Source: Oscillospiraceae bacterium (GTDB lineage: Bacteria; Bacillota; Clostridia; Oscillospirales; CAG-272). Taken from it: DNA of 36,501 nt. The position numbers were made by a program, and so were the translations under genes. Under the pieces are notes generated by a model that was given only the letters and a program-made list of their open reading frames with translations, was not told where the DNA came from and ran no database searches. Positions 7,857 through 14,220 of this stretch are shown here, piece after piece; the first letter of the stretch is position 1; every line of letters starts with the position of its first letter. The stretch lies in assembly GCA_015064585.1 (NCBI GenBank), contig SVRY01000025.1, positions 1 to 36,501 on the forward strand, written 5' to 3'.

Positions 7857-8995
7857 TGGAAACACAGATCATGGTAGAGCAGGCAGTGGAAGCTTTCCGC
7901 AAACTGCTGGAAGAACAGTTAGAGCGCGTAGAGCGTATGGAAAAGGATGCGGTAAGCGAGAAAAAAGAAAAGAAATGCATAAAGATCGGAATTGTGGACG
8001 GTGACGGCATTGGTCCGATTATTGTGAAGCAAGCGCAAAGAGTGGCAGAGCGGCTTTTGGCAGAAGAGATTGCCAACGGAAGTGTTATACTAAAACGCAT
8101 AGAAGGGCTTACCATTGAAAACCGCTTGCAGACCGGGAAGACGTTACCGAACGGTGTTTTGGATGCTATCAAAGACTGTGATGTGTTTTTAAAAGGACCT
8201 ACCACCACCCCTAAGGGCGGCAGTATGGAAAGCGCCAATGTGGCACTGCGCCGTGAACTGGATCTGTTTGCCAATGTGCGTCCCGTGTCCATTCCCGAAA
8301 AGGGAATTGATTGGGCTTTCTTCCGTGAAAACACCGAGGGTGAGTATGTTCTCGGCAGCCGCGGCGTGCAGATCTCGGATAAAATGGCGGTGGATTTCAA
8401 AGTGACCACTACCCTTGGCACCAAGCGCATTGCCCGTGCTGCGTTTGACTATGCCAAGAGAAACGGAAAGAAAAATGTGGCGATCGTTACCAAAGCCAAT
8501 ATTATGAAAAAAACAGACGGCAATTTTTCTGCCATCTGTCATGAAGTAGCCAAGGATTACCCCGAAATTACCGTGGAAGATTGGTATGTGGATATCATGG
8601 CGGCAAATTTGATCAACGAGAGTATGGCAAGCCGTTTTGAAGTATTTTTGCTTCCCAATTTGTACGGAGATATTCTCACCGATGAAGCGGCACAGATCCA
8701 GGGCGGTGTGGGAACGGCAGGATCTGCCAATACAGGTGATCACTACGGGATGTTTGAAGCCATCCACGGCTCGGCTCCCAGAATGATAGAGGAGGGGCTT
8801 GGCGAGTATGCCAATCCTGCCAGTATTTTGCGGGCACTGGTAATGCTGCTGGATCATGTGGGGCTTAGCGTGAAGGCAAAAAAATTGACCGATGCCATTA
8901 CAAAAACAGATACGGATCTGTCGGTGCGTGTGACAGGAAACCGTGACGGTGCCACGTGCAAGCAATATACAGATGCACTGCTGTTGCATCTGTGA
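7853..8995 (+). CDS. icd: Isocitrate dehydrogenase (isocitrate/isopropylmalate dehydrogenase family)
   Basis: About 380 residues; oxidatively decarboxylates isocitrate to 2-oxoglutarate. A charged helical extension (first about 40 residues, rich in E, R and K) precedes the catalytic domain, which begins at IKIGIVDGDGIGP. The substrate block ESANVALRRELDLFANVRP, the catalytic FFRENTEGEYV, and the metal/substrate motif NLYGDILTDEAAQIQGG are all present. The cofactor motif reads HGSAPRM, unlike the HGTAPKY of NADP enzymes or HGSAPDI of NAD enzymes, so the coenzyme is undecided. AGGAG at 7843-7847 serves ATG 7853 (overlapping the aconitase stop) or the adjacent ATG 7856. The longer frame upstream lies inside aconitase and was not used. 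Confidence 0.88.
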   Translation: MMETQIMVEQAVEAFRKLLEEQLERVERMEKDAVSEKKEKKCIKIGIVDGDGIGPIIVKQAQRVAERLLAEEIANGSVILKRIEGLTIENRLQTGKTLPNGVLDAIKDCDVFLKGPTTTPKGGSMESANVALRRELDLFANVRPVSIPEKGIDWAFFRENTEGEYVLGSRGVQISDKMAVDFKVTTTLGTKRIARAAFDYAKRNGKKNVAIVTKANIMKKTDGNFSAICHEVAKDYPEITVEDWYVDIMAANLINESMASRFEVFLLPNLYGDILTDEAAQIQGGVGTAGSANTGDHYGMFEAIHGSAPRMIEEGLGEYANPASILRALVMLLDHVGLSVKAKKLTDAITKTDTDLSVRVTGNRDGATCKQYTDALLLHL

Positions 8996-9002
8996 CCATA
9001 AA

Positions 9003-9042
9003 ACAAAGGAGCAAGCACGTTACCGCTTGCTTCTTTGTCTTA
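9003..9042 (+). terminator. Terminator of the citrate operon
   Basis: A 14-bp stem (9003-9016 with 9025-9038, one G-T pair) encloses an 8-base loop. The T-tract is short (CTT), but the stem is strong and lies directly after the last gene. Confidence 0.7.
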
Positions 9043-9109
9043 ATAATCGTTTTTTGATGCAATTTTGGAATACAAAGAAAAATATAGTTAGTAGTCTGTA
9101 CTGTTTAGG

Positions 9110-9138
9110 TTGATTTTTTCATACGATTGTGATATAGT
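9110..9138 (+). promoter_or_regulatory. Promoter of the metallophosphoesterase gene
   Basis: TTGATT (9110-9115), 17-bp spacer, TATAGT (9133-9138) with an upstream TG. The 13-bp sequence ATATAGTTAGTAG that contains the -10 also occurs at 9082-9094, exactly 50 bp upstream. Confidence 0.7.
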
Positions 9139-9160
9139 TAGTAGGGAAGAGGTGATATAA

Positions 9161-10006
9161 ATGTTGAGAAAACTGTCAAAAAAGTGGCGGATCATCATTG
9201 GAATCGTACTTTTTATTGTGTTATTCGTTGCATGGATTTTTTGGTCAAATACTGCCCTGGAACTCAATTATATGGCGGTAAAAAGTGAGGATCTTCCCGA
9301 GGCTTTTGACGGATATCGGATCGCTCACGTTTCGGATTTGCACAATGCCGATATGGCGGACGATTTAATTGAAACGCTGAAAGAGGCGAAGCCGGACATT
9401 ATTACATTGACAGGCGATATTGTCGATGCGAAAAAGCCCGATTTGGAGATCGTTTACCGCTTTTTTGAGTCGGCAGTCAAGATAGCACCCTGCTATTATG
9501 TAACGGGAAATCACGAAACAGTTGTGGAGAACAATACAAAGTATTGGGAAAAGATGAGTTCATTGGGAGTAAACGTCGTTAAAAACGAACAGGTATTACT
9601 CACCAAAGATGATTCATTGATCGTACTTGTAGGGATAGACGATCCCATATTTTATCATCCTGAAATTGACAGCGAGAGCTATATGAACAATATGCTGAGA
9701 ATGCTGCAGCCTGCAGAGGATGATTTTGCCCTGCTTTTGTCGCACAGACCCGAATTGTTTCTTTCATATGCAGAAAGCAATATTGATTTGGTGCTGAGCG
9801 GTCATGCCCACGGCGGTCAATTCCGATTGCCCTTTGTCGGAGGGCTGTATGCTCCTCATCAAGGAACGTTTCCTACATATGATAGCGGACTGTATGAAAA
9901 GAACGGAGTGCAAATGGTAGTCAGCCGCGGTATCGGAAACAGCCGTTTTCCGATACGCTTTAACAACCGTCCCGAAGTGATATTGATTGAATTACAAACG
10001 GCGTAA
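9161..10006 (+). CDS. Membrane-anchored metallophosphoesterase (YkuE/calcineurin-like)
   Basis: A 281-residue calcineurin-fold phosphoesterase. One N-terminal hydrophobic segment (about 10-29) anchors it. The family motifs follow in order: DLHN (in HVSDLHNADM), GDIVDA, GNHE, a mid-protein histidine in LSHRPE, and GHAHGGQ. These bind the two metals. The type resembles YkuE-like enzymes placed at the outer face of the membrane; the substrate is unknown, with phospholipid head groups or UDP-sugars among those known for the family. GAGGTGAT supplies the ribosome binding site. It is monocistronic, with terminators on both sides. Confidence 0.85.
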   Translation: MLRKLSKKWRIIIGIVLFIVLFVAWIFWSNTALELNYMAVKSEDLPEAFDGYRIAHVSDLHNADMADDLIETLKEAKPDIITLTGDIVDAKKPDLEIVYRFFESAVKIAPCYYVTGNHETVVENNTKYWEKMSSLGVNVVKNEQVLLTKDDSLIVLVGIDDPIFYHPEIDSESYMNNMLRMLQPAEDDFALLLSHRPELFLSYAESNIDLVLSGHAHGGQFRLPFVGGLYAPHQGTFPTYDSGLYEKNGVQMVVSRGIGNSRFPIRFNNRPEVILIELQTA

Positions 10007-10067
10007 AGCCGGCTCTCGTAAAAACGTTTACTCATAGGGTATAAATTTGCTTTGCCGTAAACAAATA

Positions 10068-10117
10068 ATGATCCCCGACAGATTCTTATAAGGTCTGTCG
10101 GGGGTCATGTTGTTTTT
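10068..10117 (+). terminator. Terminator of the metallophosphoesterase gene
   Basis: A 15-bp stem (10068-10082 with 10094-10108, one T-G pair) is followed by GTTGTTTTT. The rest of the gap to 10201 contains only a small palindrome, CTGATTTCAAATCAG, at 10143-10157. Confidence 0.85.
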
Positions 10118-10201
10118 AGTCATTCATTTCAATCAATTCGTACTGATTTCAAATCAGCGCAAGCCGAATATTACAGCATTGCAATAGAATGTGTCGCAGA
10201 C

Positions 10202-10237
10202 AAAAAACTGCGAGACTTCCTTATGAGAAGTCTCGCA
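10202..10237 (-). terminator. Terminator of the rpsF-ssb-rpsR operon
   Basis: On the minus strand an 11-bp stem (10237-10227 with 10219-10209) is followed after one base by six T (the A-run at 10202-10207). It lies just past the rpsR stop. Confidence 0.85.
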
Positions 10238-10252
10238 AATGAATGTTTTTGA

Positions 10253-10597
10253 TCAGTCAGCAGTGTAGGGCAGCAGAGCGATGTAGCGAGCTCTCTTGAT
10301 AGCGGTGGTGAGCTGTCTCTGGTGCATTGCACAGGTACCGGTGATACGTCTGGGCAGGATCTTTCCGCGTTCGGAAGTCAGCTTGCGCAGCTTGCCGGTG
10401 TCCTTGTAATCGATGTGAGCGATCTTTTCAGCGCAGAAGATGCAAACCTTTTTTCTCTTGCGGTTCGCAGCGTTCTGACGGTAAGGAGCCTTTGCAGGCT
10501 TGGTTGCGGTTTCTTCAGCGGCAGGAGCGGCGGTTTCAGTAGCTGCGGGAGCTTCTGCAACGGTTTCTTCTGCCGAAACAATCTTTTCGTTATCCAT
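10253..10597 (-). CDS. rpsR: 30S ribosomal protein S18
   Basis: The S18 core starts at about residue 45 and is unmistakable ([13 protein letters not shown] ... [15 protein letters not shown] ... [14 protein letters not shown]). A roughly 40-residue Ala/Glu/Thr-rich N-terminal extension makes it 114 residues rather than the usual 70-90. The core keeps CxxC plus a later CxxH (TCAMH), the zinc-binding (C+) form of S18. S18 forms a heterodimer with S6 on the small-subunit platform; S6 is encoded first in this operon. It is translated from ATG 10597 with an AGGAGG-type site upstream. Confidence 0.95.
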   Translation of the reverse strand: MDNEKIVSAEETVAEAPAATETAAPAAEETATKPAKAPYRQNAANRKRKKVCIFCAEKIAHIDYKDTGKLRKLTSERGKILPRRITGTCAMHQRQLTTAIKRARYIALLPYTAD

Positions 10598-10628
10598 CTT
10601 ATGAATCCTCCTTTATAGTTTTGAAGCT

Positions 10629-11093
10629 TCAGAAGGGCAGGTCATCATCATTGACCATTTCTTCAAATTTGGGAGCACCTTCCGAAGGGGTAGAGAATCC
10701 GGGTTGTTCGGGTGCGGCGTAGGGGTTATAGCTTCCCTGAGCACCTGCATTACCGCGGCTCTCCGAGGCACTGTCAACGAAGTTGACTTCATCGACCAAA
10801 ACCTCATAACTTGTACGTTTTGCGCCCTGCTGGTCGGTCCAGTTGTTCTGTTGCAGAGATCCCACGATGCAAATGCAGCTTCCTTTGTGGAAGTAACGCG
10901 CGATCAGCTCGGCGCGTTCTCTCCAGGCGCGGCAGTTGATGAAATCGGCAACTCTTTCTGCACCTTTTGCAGTACGGCGATTGACTGCCACCGAGAAGGA
11001 CAGTACGGGAATACCGCTGGTTGTTTGCTTGAGTTCGGGTTCAGCGGTCAGTCTGCCGCCGATGATAACACGGTTAAAGTTAAAATTTGCCAT
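10629..11093 (-). CDS. ssb: Single-stranded DNA-binding protein
   Basis: A 154-residue bacterial SSB. The OB-fold occupies about residues 1-105 (NRVIIGGRLTAEPELKQT, FSVAVNRR, DFINCRAWRERAE, KGSCICIVGSLQ). A Gly/Pro/Gln-rich linker follows, and the acidic tail ends in DDDLPF, the peptide that recruits replication and repair partners. It sits between rpsF and rpsR, the classical bacterial gene order. Confidence 0.96.
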   Translation of the reverse strand: MANFNFNRVIIGGRLTAEPELKQTTSGIPVLSFSVAVNRRTAKGAERVADFINCRAWRERAELIARYFHKGSCICIVGSLQQNNWTDQQGAKRTSYEVLVDEVNFVDSASESRGNAGAQGSYNPYAAPEQPGFSTPSEGAPKFEEMVNDDDLPF

Positions 11094-11107
11094 GTCCCGA
11101 TATCTCC

Positions 11108-11404
11108 TTAAGCGACCTTCTTGATGACGATGGAGCGCAGGATGCCTTCGGTGATACCGAAGATTCTTTCCAGCTCAGCAGGGAATTCTGCAGGAGCGTT
11201 GAAGTTAACCAAAACGTAGTAGCCTTCATTCAGATCGTTGATCGGATATGCGAGTCTACGCTTGCCCCACTCGTTTACTTCGGTAACTTCGCCGTTGGCT
11301 GCGATCAGAGAAGTGAACTTCTCAACCAGACCCTTAACGCCGTCTTCACCGATAGTCATGTCAACCACAAAGATTGTTTCATAAGACGAGTTTACTTTTG
11401 CCAT
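11108..11404 (-). CDS. rpsF: 30S ribosomal protein S6
   Basis: A 98-residue S6 of normal length and fold (YETIFVVDM near the start, EWGKRRLAYPINDLNEGYYV in the middle, RIFGITEGILRSIV near the end). It is the first gene of the rpsF-ssb-rpsR operon, with a GGGAGGTG ribosome binding site and a structured leader of about 100 nt. Confidence 0.96.
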   Translation of the reverse strand: MAKVNSSYETIFVVDMTIGEDGVKGLVEKFTSLIAANGEVTEVNEWGKRRLAYPINDLNEGYYVLVNFNAPAEFPAELERIFGITEGILRSIVIKKVA

Positions 11405-11505
11405 TTTATTTACACCTCCCTATGGACTTATGGCCACACCCTCGTATCTGATGTGGCAAGGAGAAAAGTTGCCGGCCTTGCTATAAAAGGCAGCACTCTT
11501 CCGAA
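11405..11505 (-). promoter_or_regulatory. Structured leader of rpsF, candidate S6:S18 autoregulatory RNA
   Basis: The minus-strand leader has an 8-bp hairpin (11457-11450 with 11440-11433) shortly before the Shine-Dalgarno, and an upstream stem, GCCTT/AAGGC, directly followed by CCGGC. S6:S18 leaders in many bacteria are recognised through a CCG element near a hairpin. The match here is suggestive only. Confidence 0.4.
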
Positions 11506-11510
11506 CAACT

Positions 11511-11539
11511 ATCATACACCATATCCTGCCGATTGTCAA
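11511..11539 (-). promoter_or_regulatory. Promoter of the rpsF operon
   Basis: On the minus strand TTGACA (11539-11534), 17-bp spacer, TATGAT (11516-11511). This near-consensus promoter fits a highly expressed ribosomal operon. Confidence 0.88.
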
Positions 11540-11629
11540 GGGATTTTTATAAATTTACGCAAAAAAATATATGCACATCCTTGCAAAATGCGAATACAAT
11601 ACAGTAAAAAGATAAGCGAGGATTTAAAT

Positions 11630-12127
11630 ATGTATCAACGCGCCAGCTATACGCTTCTTGTTTCTTTACTGCGTCACCGCCCCCCGGCACGGGCTATTGT
11701 GATGGGCAGCGAAGCCTATCCCGGCATACGGGGAGAAGTATTGTTTTATGAAACCCGTTACGGTGTATTTGTAATAGCCGATATGAGCGGTCTTCCCGAA
11801 AATAGCGGGCAATGCGCCGATGGAATTTTAGGGTTCCACATTCATGGGGGGGAGCGTTGTTCCGGGGACATCGACACTCCTTTTTCGGCGGCGGGAGAGC
11901 ATTATAACCCGGGTAACTGCCCCCATCCCTATCACGCAGGTGATCTTCCGCCCCTTTTTGCGGCTGGCGGCAGAGCGTTTTCGGCGTTTTTGACAAATCG
12001 TTTTTCGGTGGATGAGATCATCGGTAAGACCGTGATCGTACATGGTTCTGCCGATGATTTTACGACCCAGCCCGGCGGGAACGCGGGGCAGCGTATTGCC
12101 TGCGGCGTGATACGGGGAAATCTTTAA
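11630..12127 (+). CDS. Cu/Zn superoxide dismutase-like protein, no signal peptide
   Basis: A 165-residue SodC-fold protein. All seven metal-ligand positions of Cu/Zn SOD can be matched: H70 and H72 (FHIHGG), H91 (GEHYNP), H99, H102 and D105 (PHPYHAGD), and H138 (IVHGSADD). The disulfide cysteines correspond to C77 and C158 (RIACGVI). Bacterial SodC proteins are normally exported, but this one has no signal peptide or lipobox. Related cytosolic SOD-like proteins are common in gut Clostridia; whether they dismutate superoxide is not established. ATG 11630 is preceded by GAGG at suitable distance. The same frame is open through rpsF on the other strand, which I treat as a shadow. Confidence 0.82.
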   Translation: MYQRASYTLLVSLLRHRPPARAIVMGSEAYPGIRGEVLFYETRYGVFVIADMSGLPENSGQCADGILGFHIHGGERCSGDIDTPFSAAGEHYNPGNCPHPYHAGDLPPLFAAGGRAFSAFLTNRFSVDEIIGKTVIVHGSADDFTTQPGGNAGQRIACGVIRGNL

Positions 12128-12170
12128 ATTTTATATTTTAGATTTTCTTTCAAATAAGCAGTACATAAAA

Positions 12171-12207
12171 ATGAGAAGACGGCTTTATTGGCAAACCGTC
12201 TTTTCAT
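12171..12207. terminator. Bidirectional terminator between convergent genes
   Basis: A 12-bp stem (12171-12182 with 12196-12207, one G-T pair) has T-rich sequence on both exits. It separates the SOD-like gene from the convergent membrane-protein gene. Confidence 0.75.
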
Positions 12208-12660
12208 CTATTTCCATTTTCCCAATTCTTCTTTTTGCATTTGTTCTCTTTTTTCGGTTTCTTCTCTTGTTAAGCGGTCATATAGCTGATTTTTGTGTTT
12301 GGCGCGAAAAATGAGGGGTCCAAGGATAAAGCATATAAGAAAAATAACGATGGAAAGAAACTTTATGGGGGAGGTGAAAAAAAGAATAAAAGGCAAATGC
12401 AAAGGAATCCCCAAGGAGTGAGAAAGGCTGCTGAAAAATGCTATTTGTGCGTATTCATGATCGGAAAGCTCTATCGTATTTAGGTTATAATTTAACGATT
12501 CTTTTTGTTGATTGCGGTTAAAAAGAGACATAAACACCGAAAGTGCCATGCAAATAAGCGGTATTACCGACAGGGAAGTGATGCGGATGTGTTCACGGAA
12601 CACGATTGCAAAGAAAACAGTTATACTAAATGAAATCAAGTAGTAGAAAAAAAGAAACAT
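12208..12660 (-). CDS. Small membrane protein of unknown function
   Basis: A 150-residue protein with about four hydrophobic segments (about 4-20, 29-46, 86-97, 101-118) and a charged C-terminal tail, likely helical and cytoplasmic (REETEKREQMQKEELGKWK). I do not recognise a family. It is the last gene of the MerR-led minus-strand group, with a GGAGA ribosome binding site that overlaps the original end of the disrupted zinc-ribbon gene. It may be the target gene controlled by the regulator (inference from position). Confidence 0.6.
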   Translation of the reverse strand: MFLFFYYLISFSITVFFAIVFREHIRITSLSVIPLICMALSVFMSLFNRNQQKESLNYNLNTIELSDHEYAQIAFFSSLSHSLGIPLHLPFILFFTSPIKFLSIVIFLICFILGPLIFRAKHKNQLYDRLTREETEKREQMQKEELGKWK

Positions 12661-12663
12661 ATT

Positions 12664-12888
12664 TTATCTCCATTCATCGGTAGGCGCGCAAAAGCCCGTC
12701 TATGACAGTTGGGGCATTGACTGCCCGCAAGTTTCCATCGTGTACCACGTGGATACTTCGTGCCATTTTGGACGGAATTTTGTGCCGCATATGGGGCAAA
12801 CATAGGTTTTACGAATGTTCAGAATGTACTCCATTGTTAAGAGAGACAGTGAAAACAGGAGAATGATCCAAAAGAGTATATTTTTCAT
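12664..12888 (-). pseudogene. Frame-disrupted membrane-anchored zinc-ribbon protein
   Basis: The open frame from ATG 12888 encodes 62 residues: a transmembrane segment (about 4-22), then VCPICGTKFRPKW, the first half of a zinc ribbon. The second CxxC knuckle is missing in this frame, which hits a TAG at 12700-12702. Shifting frame after the WYT codons gives WKLAGSQCPNCH, a proper second knuckle. Returning to the first frame after the TAG gives TGFCAPTDEW and a TAA at 12664-12666, four bases before the next gene. Two small indels therefore explain the break, or one if the CPNC frame simply runs on. The start overlaps the MerR stop by 4 bp. A sequencing error is possible. Confidence 0.55.
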
Positions 12889-13589
12889 ATGCTGTCTCCT
12901 TTACAGCGGGGATCCCGATAGGACAGCCAAAGACCGTGAATTTTATCCTTATGGAAGACGAACTTTATGCATAGATCCAGTTCTTGATATTTCAGATAGG
13001 AATAGATCACATTTTGTATTTCGGGATCGTTTTCGATTTTGTCTTGGGCTACGAAATTTCCAAGGGGGTTACATGTGTCGCTTACAATGCGTTTGAAGAC
13101 GGGAAGAGGCATATAATCCTGCAGCATTTTGGTGAAATAAGAAAAACAGCGATCATAATCACCCGATAGAAAACATTCGGTCCATTTAGAGGCAATCTGC
13201 GTGCGGTTGTACGTGGGGGCGATGGTTTTTTTCTTTTCTGTAAAGATATCTTCACCGCTTTGCAGTGCGTTAAGTGCCTTTTCCAATTGATTAAGTTCTT
13301 TGCATTTCTTGTTGATTAAGGCAATCAGAGCCGCTTTATGCCGCATCATTGCTTGTTCCAAATTACTGCCCTTGGCACACCATACTTTAATTTCGGAAAT
13401 AGGCAGCCCGAGGGCGCGCAGGAGTAAGATGTTTTTGATATGCGCAATTTGTTTTTCACTGTACTGTCTGCGTTTTCGAAAGGGAACAGCAGTGCTTTGT
13501 ATAATTCCTTTTTCTTCGTAATACCGTAGTGTCCTGGATGTGGTGCCAAGCATAGCGGCAACCTGTGTGATATCGTATAGACGTTCCAT
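12885..13589 (-). CDS. MerR-family transcriptional regulator
   Basis: A 234-residue regulator. The N-terminal winged helix contains YDITQVAAMLGTTSRTLRYYEEKGII, followed by the MerR linker helix, likely a coiled coil (about 75-112). The long C-terminal domain (about 120-230, with FLSGDYDRCFSYFTKML) resembles a small ligand-binding or SnoaL/NTF2-like fold and carries no metal-site cysteine cluster, so organic effectors are more likely than metals. The promoter has the 19-bp spacer diagnostic of MerR control, with a perfect dyad inside it. GGAGGTGGAG precedes the ATG. It heads a group with the zinc-ribbon and membrane-protein genes. Confidence 0.85.
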   Translation of the reverse strand: MERLYDITQVAAMLGTTSRTLRYYEEKGIIQSTAVPFRKRRQYSEKQIAHIKNILLLRALGLPISEIKVWCAKGSNLEQAMMRHKAALIALINKKCKELNQLEKALNALQSGEDIFTEKKKTIAPTYNRTQIASKWTECFLSGDYDRCFSYFTKMLQDYMPLPVFKRIVSDTCNPLGNFVAQDKIENDPEIQNVIYSYLKYQELDLCIKFVFHKDKIHGLWLSYRDPRCKGDSI

Positions 13590-13607
13590 TTCTCCACCTC
13601 CGCTTTC

Positions 13608-13638
13608 ATTATAGCACTTGACGCTGCGTCAATGTCAA
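13608..13638 (-). promoter_or_regulatory. MerR-type promoter with 19-bp spacer and internal operator
   Basis: On the minus strand TTGACA (13638-13633) and TATAAT (13613-13608) are both consensus but separated by 19 bp. The perfect dyad TTGACGCAGCGTCAA (13632-13618) fills the spacer. MerR proteins untwist such overlong promoters, so this is a textbook autoregulated site. Confidence 0.9.
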
Positions 13639-13676
13639 GCGCGAAAAGATAATTTTTAGATTTTTTTGAAAGGATA

Positions 13677-13706
13677 TTGACATTGGCAATAGGTTTGTGA
13701 TAAAAT
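13677..13706 (+). promoter_or_regulatory. Promoter of tRNA-Ser
   Basis: TTGACA (13677-13682), 18-bp spacer, TAAAAT (13701-13706) with an upstream TG. It lies about 30 bp before the mature tRNA 5' end. Confidence 0.7.
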
Positions 13707-13736
13707 ACCATTTGTTCATATGTATATGTCGCGTAT

Positions 13737-13825
13737 GGAGGGTTATCGAAGCGGTCATAACGAGGCGGTCTTGAAAACCGTTTGGGCTTGCGCCCACGTG
13801 GGTTCGAATCCCACACCCTCCGCCA
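13737..13825 (+). tRNA. tRNA-Ser (anticodon UGA)
   Basis: Full cloverleaf: acceptor GGAGGGT with ACCCTCC, D arm closed by TCG/CGA, anticodon stem GCGGT/ACCGT with loop CTTGAAA (anticodon TGA at 13772-13774), a long variable arm TGGGC/GCCCA typical of class II tRNAs, and T arm GTGGG/CCCAC with loop TTCGAAT. The discriminator is G and CCA is encoded. Its 3' end is duplicated twice downstream. Confidence 0.97.
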
Positions 13826-13834
13826 ATGAAAAAG

Positions 13835-13862
13835 ACATAGGACGCAAGTCCTATGTTTTTTT
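13835..13862 (+). terminator. Terminator of tRNA-Ser (repeat unit 1)
   Basis: A 9-bp stem, ACATAGGAC with GTCCTATGT, loop GCAA, then a run of T. It starts ten bases after the tRNA CCA. Confidence 0.88.
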
Positions 13863-14008
13863 CATTCGAGGCAAGGTTACCGATTCGAGCCCCTAAAATT
13901 TTGCATGTGCAAAATTTTTAGAGCATTTCGCACATGAGAAGTGAAAAAGAAAAGAAAGGCAGGGCGAAATGTGGGTTCAGAATCCCACACCCTCCGCCAA
14001 TGAAAAAG

Positions 14009-14037
14009 ACATAGGACGCAAGTCCTATGTTTTTTTT
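14009..14037 (+). terminator. Terminator in repeat unit 2
   Basis: The same 9-bp stem and GCAA loop as the tRNA terminator, with one more T. It follows the second copy of the tRNA 3' end. Confidence 0.8.
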
Positions 14038-14175
14038 CATTCGAGGCAAGGTTACCGATTCGAGCCCCTAAAATTTTGCATGTGCAAAATTTTTAGAGCA
14101 TTTCGCACATGAGAAGTGAAAAAGAAAAGAAAGGCAGGGCGAAATGCGGGTTCAGAATCCCACACCCTCCGCCAG

Positions 14176-14218
14176 AAAAAAGCGCTCATTTGTCTACCGG
14201 ACAAATGTGTGCTTTTTT
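14176..14218 (+). terminator. Cassette 1 boundary hairpin (terminator)
   Basis: AAAAAAGC (14176-14183) pairs with GCTTTTTT (14211-14218), continuing into CATTTGTC/GACAAATG with a short imperfect middle. A near-identical copy begins cassette 2 at 14936. It follows the third tRNA 3'-end copy directly. Confidence 0.8.
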
Positions 14219-14220
14219 CA

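Larger units (their letters stand above)
13826..14174 (+). repeat. Two tandem 174/175-bp repeats, each ending in a tRNA-Ser 3'-end copy
   Basis: Unit 1 (13826-13999) and unit 2 (14000-14174) differ by little more than T7 versus T8 and one T-to-C change at 13971/14146. Each begins directly after a CCA, carries a terminator hairpin, then an imperfect palindrome around TTTTGCATGTGCAAAA, then GCATTTCGC and its complement 30 nt apart. Each closes with the T arm, acceptor strand and CCA of the tRNA-Ser, with one inserted A that makes the T loop eight bases. No gene is present. Either unequal tandem duplication or integration of tiny elements at a tRNA 3' end could produce this. Confidence 0.9.

Noticed and set aside
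8189-8989. Minus-strand frame of 266 codons opposite isocitrate dehydrogenase
   Set aside because: Shadow frame; His/Cys-rich composition typical of antisense translation and no domain.
11087-11629. Upstream half of the long plus-strand open frame that continues into the SOD-like gene
   Set aside because: It lies antisense to the well-supported rpsF gene and across its promoter; the SOD-like protein starts at 11630 with its own ribosome binding site.
13876-13900. T-arm-like sequence (CCGATTCGAGCCCC) inside the repeat units, as a second tRNA
   Set aside because: No acceptor or anticodon stem can be formed around it.
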